39,371 bases of DNA, taken from Vulgatibacter sp035565615 (lineage in GTDB: Bacteria > Myxococcota > Myxococcia > Myxococcales > Vulgatibacteraceae). This document shows positions 35,254 through 39,371 of the stretch, piece after piece. Within the stretch, counting starts at the first letter, position 1. Each line of letters begins with the position of its first letter. Below the pieces are notes generated by a model. It was not told the DNA's origin. It did not search any database and saw nothing but the letters and a program-made list of their open reading frames with translations. A program made the position numbers and the translations under genes. Location: positions 1 through 39,371 of the forward strand of contig DATMSB010000045.1 in NCBI GenBank assembly GCA_035565615.1, in the 5' to 3' direction.

Positions 35254-36810
35254 ATGCTCGACAAGATGCGCGCCAGTTCGCGTTCGTTTGGGATGTACCT
35301 CGTCTTCGGGGCGCTCATCCTCGTCTTCATCATCTACTTCGGCCCCGGCAGCAACGGCTGCGTCGGCGGCGGGATGGAGGCCGGCTCCCCCTACGCCGCC
35401 AAGGTGAACGGCGACACCATCGGATGGAGGGAGTTCGAGGGCGCCTACGCGAACACGCTCCGGGCCTACCAGCAGCAGATGGGCGAGCGCTTCGACCAGA
35501 CCATGGCCGAGCAGATGGGCCTGAAGCAGAACGTCCTCGACCAGCTCGTTGACCGCAAGCTCCTCCTGGCCGAGGCGAAGGCCCAGGGGATCGTCGTCGC
35601 CGACTCCGAGGTCGCCGCCAAGGTGAAGGAGGCCGAGTTCTTCCACAAGGAAGGCCAGTTCGACTTCGGCACCTACAAGGAGGTGCTGGCGAACGCGGGA
35701 CTCACGACCGACAGGTACGAGGCGGACGTGCGCGAGAGCCTCCTCGTCACCAAGCTGCTCTCCCAGGTGCGCCACGGCGCGAACGCCTCCGAGGAGGAGA
35801 TCCGGGAGGAGTTCCGCAAGGACAACGACAAGGCCAACCTCACCATCGTGCGCTTCTCGTCGATGCAGGGGGACGCCGAGGCCGCGCCCACCGACGCGGA
35901 GGTGAAGGACTACCTCGCCAGCGAGGAGGGGCAGAAGGCGGTGGCCGACGAATACGAGGCCAAGTCCTTCCGCTTCAAGACGCCCAAGCGCGTCAAGGCC
36001 CAGCACATCCTGGTGAAGGTGGAGGAGGACGCGCCGCAGGCCGAAGTGGACGCCGCCACCGCCAAGCTGGAGAAGGCGAAGGCCGACATCCAGGCCGGCG
36101 CGGACTTCGGCGAGCTGGCCAAATCTCTCTCCGAGGATCCCGGCTCCAAGGACAAGGGCGGCGACCTGGGCTTCTTCGGCCCCGGCACCATGGCCAAGCC
36201 CTTCGAGGACGCGGCGATGGCCCTCGAGCCCGGCCAGCTCTCGGAAATCGTGCGCACGCGCTTCGGCCTCCACCTCATCAAGGTGAACGAGGTCCAGCCG
36301 CCCGAGGAGAAGACCCTCGCCGACGTGCAGGACGAGCTCGCCAAGGAGCTCCTCACCGCCAAGAAGGCGAAGGACCTGGCCAGGTCCAAGGCCGAGGCGG
36401 CGCTCGCCAAGGCCAAGGCCGGCGAGTCCCTCGAGGCGCTCTTCCCCGCCCCGGCCGAGGACGCCAAGGGCCCCAGGACCACCCCCTCCGCCGAGAAGAC
36501 CGGCAGCTTCGGGCTCTCTTCGGACTACGTGCCGCGGGTGGGCTCCGCCGCTGCGCTGGTGCGTGCGGTCGAGGTCGCCAACGCCGGCGACCTGCTCCCA
36601 GAGGTCTACGAGGTGAGCGGCGCCTTCGTGATCGCCCAGGTCGACGAGCGGCAGCGCCCGGACATCTCCCAGCTCGAGGCGCAGAGGAGCGACCTGCGCG
36701 CCCGGATCCTGCGCCGGAAGGAAGGCGAGGTCGTGGAGGCCTTCACCAAGAACCTGCGCGGCGCCGCCAAGGTGGAGACCAGCCCCGAGTTGACCAGCGC
36801 CGGGAGCTGA
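35254..36810 (+). CDS. PpiD/SurA-like membrane-anchored peptidyl-prolyl isomerase
   Basis: The 518-residue protein starts at ATG 35254 (MLDKMRASSRSFGMYLVFG). Residues about 11-31 are a membrane anchor (FGMYLVFGALILVFIIYFG). A SurA_N-like helical chaperone region follows (VNGDTIGWREFEGAY, LDQLVDRKLLLAEAKAQGI), then a parvulin PPIase domain at about 250-345: VKAQHILVKVEEDAP, ADFGELAKSLSEDPGSKDKGGDLGFFGPGTM and LSEIVRTRFGLHLIKV. A second, partial parvulin-like segment (TGSFGLSSDYVPRVG) follows. It likely helps outer-membrane or periplasmic protein folding. Like PpiD, it is anchored rather than soluble. The gene is a single unit with a terminator at 36839. Confidence 0.93.
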   Translation: MLDKMRASSRSFGMYLVFGALILVFIIYFGPGSNGCVGGGMEAGSPYAAKVNGDTIGWREFEGAYANTLRAYQQQMGERFDQTMAEQMGLKQNVLDQLVDRKLLLAEAKAQGIVVADSEVAAKVKEAEFFHKEGQFDFGTYKEVLANAGLTTDRYEADVRESLLVTKLLSQVRHGANASEEEIREEFRKDNDKANLTIVRFSSMQGDAEAAPTDAEVKDYLASEEGQKAVADEYEAKSFRFKTPKRVKAQHILVKVEEDAPQAEVDAATAKLEKAKADIQAGADFGELAKSLSEDPGSKDKGGDLGFFGPGTMAKPFEDAAMALEPGQLSEIVRTRFGLHLIKVNEVQPPEEKTLADVQDELAKELLTAKKAKDLARSKAEAALAKAKAGESLEALFPAPAEDAKGPRTTPSAEKTGSFGLSSDYVPRVGSAAALVRAVEVANAGDLLPEVYEVSGAFVIAQVDERQRPDISQLEAQRSDLRARILRRKEGEVVEAFTKNLRGAAKVETSPELTSAGS

Positions 36811-36838
36811 TCCCGGCGCTTGGAGCCCGCGGCATGGG

Positions 36839-36873
36839 ACGGCGCCCTTCGCGAGGGGCGCCGTTCTCGCTTT
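36839..36873 (+). terminator. Terminator after the isomerase gene
   Basis: ACGGCGCCC (36839-36847) pairs perfectly with GGGCGCCGT (36856-36864), followed by TCTCGCTTTC, a mediocre T-tract. Confidence 0.7.
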
Positions 36874-36995
36874 CGGGGGCGCGGCCAGGTCGCCGTCGGC
36901 CGCTGTGGCCCGCGGGGGACGCGGCTCGCTCGGGCAGGGCGAGCGCGTGGCAAGGGCCACCGATGCGGCCCGCGGGAAAGCGGCCCTTCAGACCT

Positions 36996-38093
36996 TCAGG
37001 CCGAGGCCACCGTGTTCCGGTTCGCTTCCTTGGCCGTGTACATGGCCTTGTCGGCCTCCTCGAGCAGGTCCTTCGCGGTCTTGCCGTGATCGGGGAAGCA
37101 GGCCACGCCGAACGAGGCCGTGAGGCGGATCGCCCGCCCCTCCTCGGCCAGAAAGGTCCGCTCCTCCAACAGCCGGCGCAGCCGCTCGGCGCAGAGGATG
37201 GCCTGGTCCGGCGACGTCTCGGGGAGCACGCAGACGAACTCGTCGCCGCCGTAGCGCACCGCCACGTCCGCCACCCGCAAGGTCGAGAGGAGGAGCTCGC
37301 CGCACTCGCGCAGGATCGCCGAGCCGGCCTGGTGGCCGTGGGTGTCGTTCACCTCCTTGAAGCGGTCGAGGTCGAAGAAGATCACCGAAACCGGATGCCC
37401 GTAGCGGCGGGCCCGCTCCACCTCCGCCCCGAGCACTCGGTGCAGGTGCCGCACGTTGTAGAGCCCGGTGTGCTCGTCGACGATCGTCAGCTCCTCCACC
37501 CGCCGGAAGTTCCGGGCGTTCTCGAGCGCGATCGCGGCGAAGTCCGCGATGGAGGCGAGCACCCGCAGGTCCCGCCCCGTGAACGGCGGCTGATCCGCGC
37601 CGTTCACGAGCTCGATCACGCCGAGGGTGCGGCCGCGGATGCGCATCGGCACCGCGACGATGCTGCGGGTCGTGAACCGGGTGTGGTCGTCGAACCGCGC
37701 CGCGAAGCGCTCGTCCTCCGCCACGTCCGGCACCAGGAGGGGCTCGCCGCGACTCGCGACCCAGCCGACGATCCCCTCGGTGGGTGAGAGGCGCAGCCCC
37801 TTGAGCGCCTCGGCACCGAGCCCCTCCGCCACCTCGAAGACCAGGGAGCCGTCGGCGTCGTCCTTGAGGAGGAGCGACCAGTTCGCAGGGCGAAGGAGCA
37901 TGTGCACCTGCTCCATCACCCGCTCGATCACCTCGCCGACGTCGAGGGTGGAGGTGAGCGCCTTGCCGAGCTCGTTGAAGGCGCGCAGCTCTTCTATGGT
38001 GCGGGTCAGCTCCTGCAGGTCGACCTGGCCTTCCATGCGCGTCCCGGAGTAGCGTTCGGCGGCATTCTCCACGAGGACGCCGCCCTGATCCAT
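36996..38093 (-). CDS. GAF-GGDEF diguanylate cyclase
   Basis: The 365-residue protein makes cyclic di-GMP from two GTP. Residues about 25-60 form a signalling helix (LTRTIEELRAFNELGKALTS) and 45-195 a GAF domain (LRPANWSLLLKD, GIVGWVASRGEPLLVPDV, IVAVPMRIRGRTLGVIEL). The GGDEF domain follows: DEHTGLYNVRHL, FFDLDRFKEVNDTHGH, active site GGDEF (282-286) and an intact inhibitory site RVAD (273-276) five residues before it, so product feedback is expected. No membrane segment. ATG 38093 has AGGTGG 7 bases upstream. The start lies head to head with, and overlaps, the likely start of maf. The GAF ligand is unknown. Confidence 0.95.
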   Translation of the reverse strand: MDQGGVLVENAAERYSGTRMEGQVDLQELTRTIEELRAFNELGKALTSTLDVGEVIERVMEQVHMLLRPANWSLLLKDDADGSLVFEVAEGLGAEALKGLRLSPTEGIVGWVASRGEPLLVPDVAEDERFAARFDDHTRFTTRSIVAVPMRIRGRTLGVIELVNGADQPPFTGRDLRVLASIADFAAIALENARNFRRVEELTIVDEHTGLYNVRHLHRVLGAEVERARRYGHPVSVIFFDLDRFKEVNDTHGHQAGSAILRECGELLLSTLRVADVAVRYGGDEFVCVLPETSPDQAILCAERLRRLLEERTFLAEEGRAIRLTASFGVACFPDHGKTAKDLLEEADKAMYTAKEANRNTVASA

Positions 38094-38660
38094 CCCACAC
38101 CCACCTTCATCCTCGCCTCCGGCTCACCGCGCCGCCGCGCGCTCCTCGCCGAGGCGGGCCTGCGCTTCGAGGTCGTGGTCCCCGATGTGCCGGAGGAGAA
38201 CGGCGCCCGCGAGGTGCCTTCCCAGGTGGTGGAGCGCCTCGCCCTGGCCAAGGCCCGCGCCGTCCGCGCCCTGCGGCCGGACGCGGCGGTGCTCGCCGCC
38301 GACACGGTGGTGGCCATCGCCGACAGCGTGCTCGGCAAGCCGCGCGACCGAGACGAAGCCGTGGCCATGCTGCGCTCGCTCTCCGGCGCGACCCACGAGG
38401 TGTGGACCGGCGTGGCCCTCATCGCCGGCGCGAATGTGGAGGTGTTCTCGGTGGGGACGCGGGTCACGTTCCGCGAGCTCTCCGAAGACGAGATCGCCGG
38501 CTACGTGGCCGGCGGCGAGCCCATGGACAAGGCCGGGGCCTACGCCATCCAGGGTGGCGCGGCGGGCTTCGTGTCCTCGATCGACGGCTCCTGGACCAAC
38601 GTGGTGGGCCTGCCCATGGAAGAAACCCTTGCCGCCCTGAACCGCCTCGGCGTGGCATGA
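38085..38660 (+). CDS. maf: Maf family nucleoside triphosphate pyrophosphatase
   Basis: The protein of about 191 residues hydrolyses dTTP/UTP or modified nucleotides to monophosphates, as house-cleaning. Motifs are ILASGSPRRRALLAEAG near the N-terminus, VLAADTVVAIADSVLGKPRD, SGATHEVWTGVAL, FRELSEDEIAGYVAGGEPMDKAGAYAIQG and WTNVVGLPMEETLAAL. There is no ATG, GTG or TTG in frame near the start; the only ATG is at 37902, deep inside the opposite diguanylate cyclase gene. CTG 38085 has GAGGA 7 bases upstream and gives a normal length, so I take it as the probable start. Substrate class (YhdE-like or YceF-like) is not resolved. Confidence 0.92.
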   Translation: MIHPTPTFILASGSPRRRALLAEAGLRFEVVVPDVPEENGAREVPSQVVERLALAKARAVRALRPDAAVLAADTVVAIADSVLGKPRDRDEAVAMLRSLSGATHEVWTGVALIAGANVEVFSVGTRVTFRELSEDEIAGYVAGGEPMDKAGAYAIQGGAAGFVSSIDGSWTNVVGLPMEETLAALNRLGVA

Positions 38661-38731
38661 AGAACATCCGCCGCCATGACCGACGGACAATCGGCTCGAT
38701 TCTTCCAACAATCGCCACTCCTCTCGAGGAC

Positions 38732-38828
38732 CACGCCGACCTCCTTCGCGAGCGCCGTTGCGGAGCGCGCACCAGGCCCGAAGCATCTTGCCGACCATCT
38801 TCGCTTTGAACTTCTCGGAGTACTGCAT
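38732..38828 (-). pseudogene. Degenerate transposase OrfA fragment (IS3-like)
   Basis: ATG 38828 opens MQYSEKFKAKMVGKML, a start I associate with OrfA helix-turn-helix proteins of IS elements common in myxobacteria. After ML the frame breaks, and the neighbouring frame continues GPGARSATALAKEVGV, the next part of the same domain, for another 16 residues. Then similarity ends at about 38732. No OrfB, terminal inverted repeats or target-site duplication can be seen. It is a remnant of at least one insertion between maf and tmk. Confidence 0.6.
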
Positions 38829-38859
38829 TGACCTGCCCTGCCAGCCCCCTCGGAATCGA

Positions 38860-39371
38860 TCAGGTCAGGCGGCGACTTCCCTGGCACAGGGGGCGAGCGT
38901 CCCGCCAGATCGCATTCGCGACCTCGTCCACAGACGCGGCACCGTCGATCACCCGCACGCGCTGGGCGCGGCCGTGGGACGCCAGCGCCCGCTCGTAGGC
39001 ACGGGCGATTCTCTTCTGCTGCGGAAGGGTCTCGAAGAGCTCGGCCTGGCCCGCGGAGTCCTCGAGGCGGCGCGCGAGGGCGGTTTCCGCGGGAATGCGC
39101 AGGAAGTAGGTGGCGTCGGCCCGGCGCACGTGGCGGTTGAGCTCCGCCACCCACGAGGCCGGGTTGTCGAGGGATTGGTAGGCCAGCGACGAGAGCACGT
39201 AGCGATCGCACACCACGTGAACGCCCTCTTCCAGGCGCGGGACGATGACGGACGCCAGGTGATCGAGGCGGTCGGCGGCGAAGAGGAGCGCCAGCGAGCG
39301 GCGATCCCAGGGCTCTCCCTTGCGGCCCACCAGGCGCCCCGCGAGCATGAGGCGAAGCTGCGAGCCGATGG
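38860..39371 (-). CDS. tmk: Thymidylate kinase, N-terminus beyond the window
   Basis: The frame is open to the window end, so the P-loop and start are missing. Visible are RSLALLFAADRLDHLASVI, the DRYVLSSLAYQ motif (the DRY/H signature of dTMP kinases), the RADATYFLRIPAETALARRL nucleotide-binding strand and a lid segment, then the C-terminal VRVIDGAASVDEVANAIW. It phosphorylates dTMP to dTDP, the committed step for dTTP. The 170 visible residues are most of a protein of about 210. Confidence 0.9.
   Translation of the reverse strand, partial: IGSQLRLMLAGRLVGRKGEPWDRRSLALLFAADRLDHLASVIVPRLEEGVHVVCDRYVLSSLAYQSLDNPASWVAELNRHVRRADATYFLRIPAETALARRLEDSAGQAELFETLPQQKRIARAYERALASHGRAQRVRVIDGAASVDEVANAIWRDARPLCQGSRRLT

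Noticed and set aside
37902..38084. Longer maf reading frame from ATG 37902
   Set aside because: It would add about 60 residues, entirely antisense to the GAF domain, and Maf proteins start directly before the ASGSPRR motif.

Overview
The window is GC-rich, almost gapless chromosomal DNA that looks like a myxobacterium (Myxococcota, formerly Deltaproteobacteria). The evidence is a large transmembrane Ser/Thr kinase, lipoproteins with long GGTGG linkers, secreted metalloproteases ending in MYXO-CTERM-type sorting tails, and frequent GTG/TTG starts joined by 4-nt ATGA/GTGA/TTGA overlaps. The species cannot be named from the sequence alone.

Layout. 1-3 kb: a truncated MerR-type regulator and a Ser/Thr kinase, both on the minus strand. 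3.2-5.3 kb: dnaK with its own promoter and terminator, divergent from the kinase. 5.3-8.6 kb: three plus-strand genes for Gly-rich lipoproteins (one is only a linker, one is frameshifted, one is intact), with tRNA-Arg(TCG) between the second and third. 8.7-12.7 kb: a minus-strand cluster of secreted proteins, comprising two tandem HExxHxxGxxH metalloproteases with MYXO-CTERM-like tails, a DUF3108 protein, and two related small secreted proteins at the two ends, one of them frameshifted. 12.8-14.7 kb: gltX followed by tRNA-Gln(CTG) and tRNA-Glu(CTC). 14.9-18 kb: a RegB-like membrane histidine kinase overlapping an NtrC-type sigma-54 activator. 18-20.5 kb: a fumarase/aspartase-family lyase and a YagU-like membrane protein.

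20.7-24.5 kb: pdhA-pdhB-pdhC (pyruvate dehydrogenase E1 alpha, E1 beta, E2) in one minus-strand operon, with an InhA-like enoyl-ACP reductase divergent from it. 25.6-30 kb: a tetrapyrrole operon, ccsA/hemX-hemA-hemC-hemD, preceded by an unrecognised small gene. 30.0-30.4 kb: trxA. 30.5-35.2 kb: the elongasome operon mreC-mreD-mrdA(PBP2)-rodA, without mreB. 35.2-36.8 kb: a PpiD/SurA-like membrane-anchored prolyl isomerase facing away from mreC. 37-38.7 kb: a GAF-GGDEF diguanylate cyclase head to head with maf. 38.7-39.4 kb: a decayed transposase fragment and the C-terminal part of thymidylate kinase, cut by the window end.

Most genes are housekeeping: protein folding, translation, acetyl-CoA supply, fatty acid synthesis, haem synthesis and cell-wall elongation. 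The less ordinary part is 5.3-12.7 kb, an envelope/secretome stretch with repeats, paralogues and two one-base frameshifts. I did not find a defence system, CRISPR array, prophage or biosynthetic cluster. The best candidates for something little described are the MYXO-CTERM metalloprotease cluster and the Cys-rich RegB-like kinase paired with an NtrC-type regulator.
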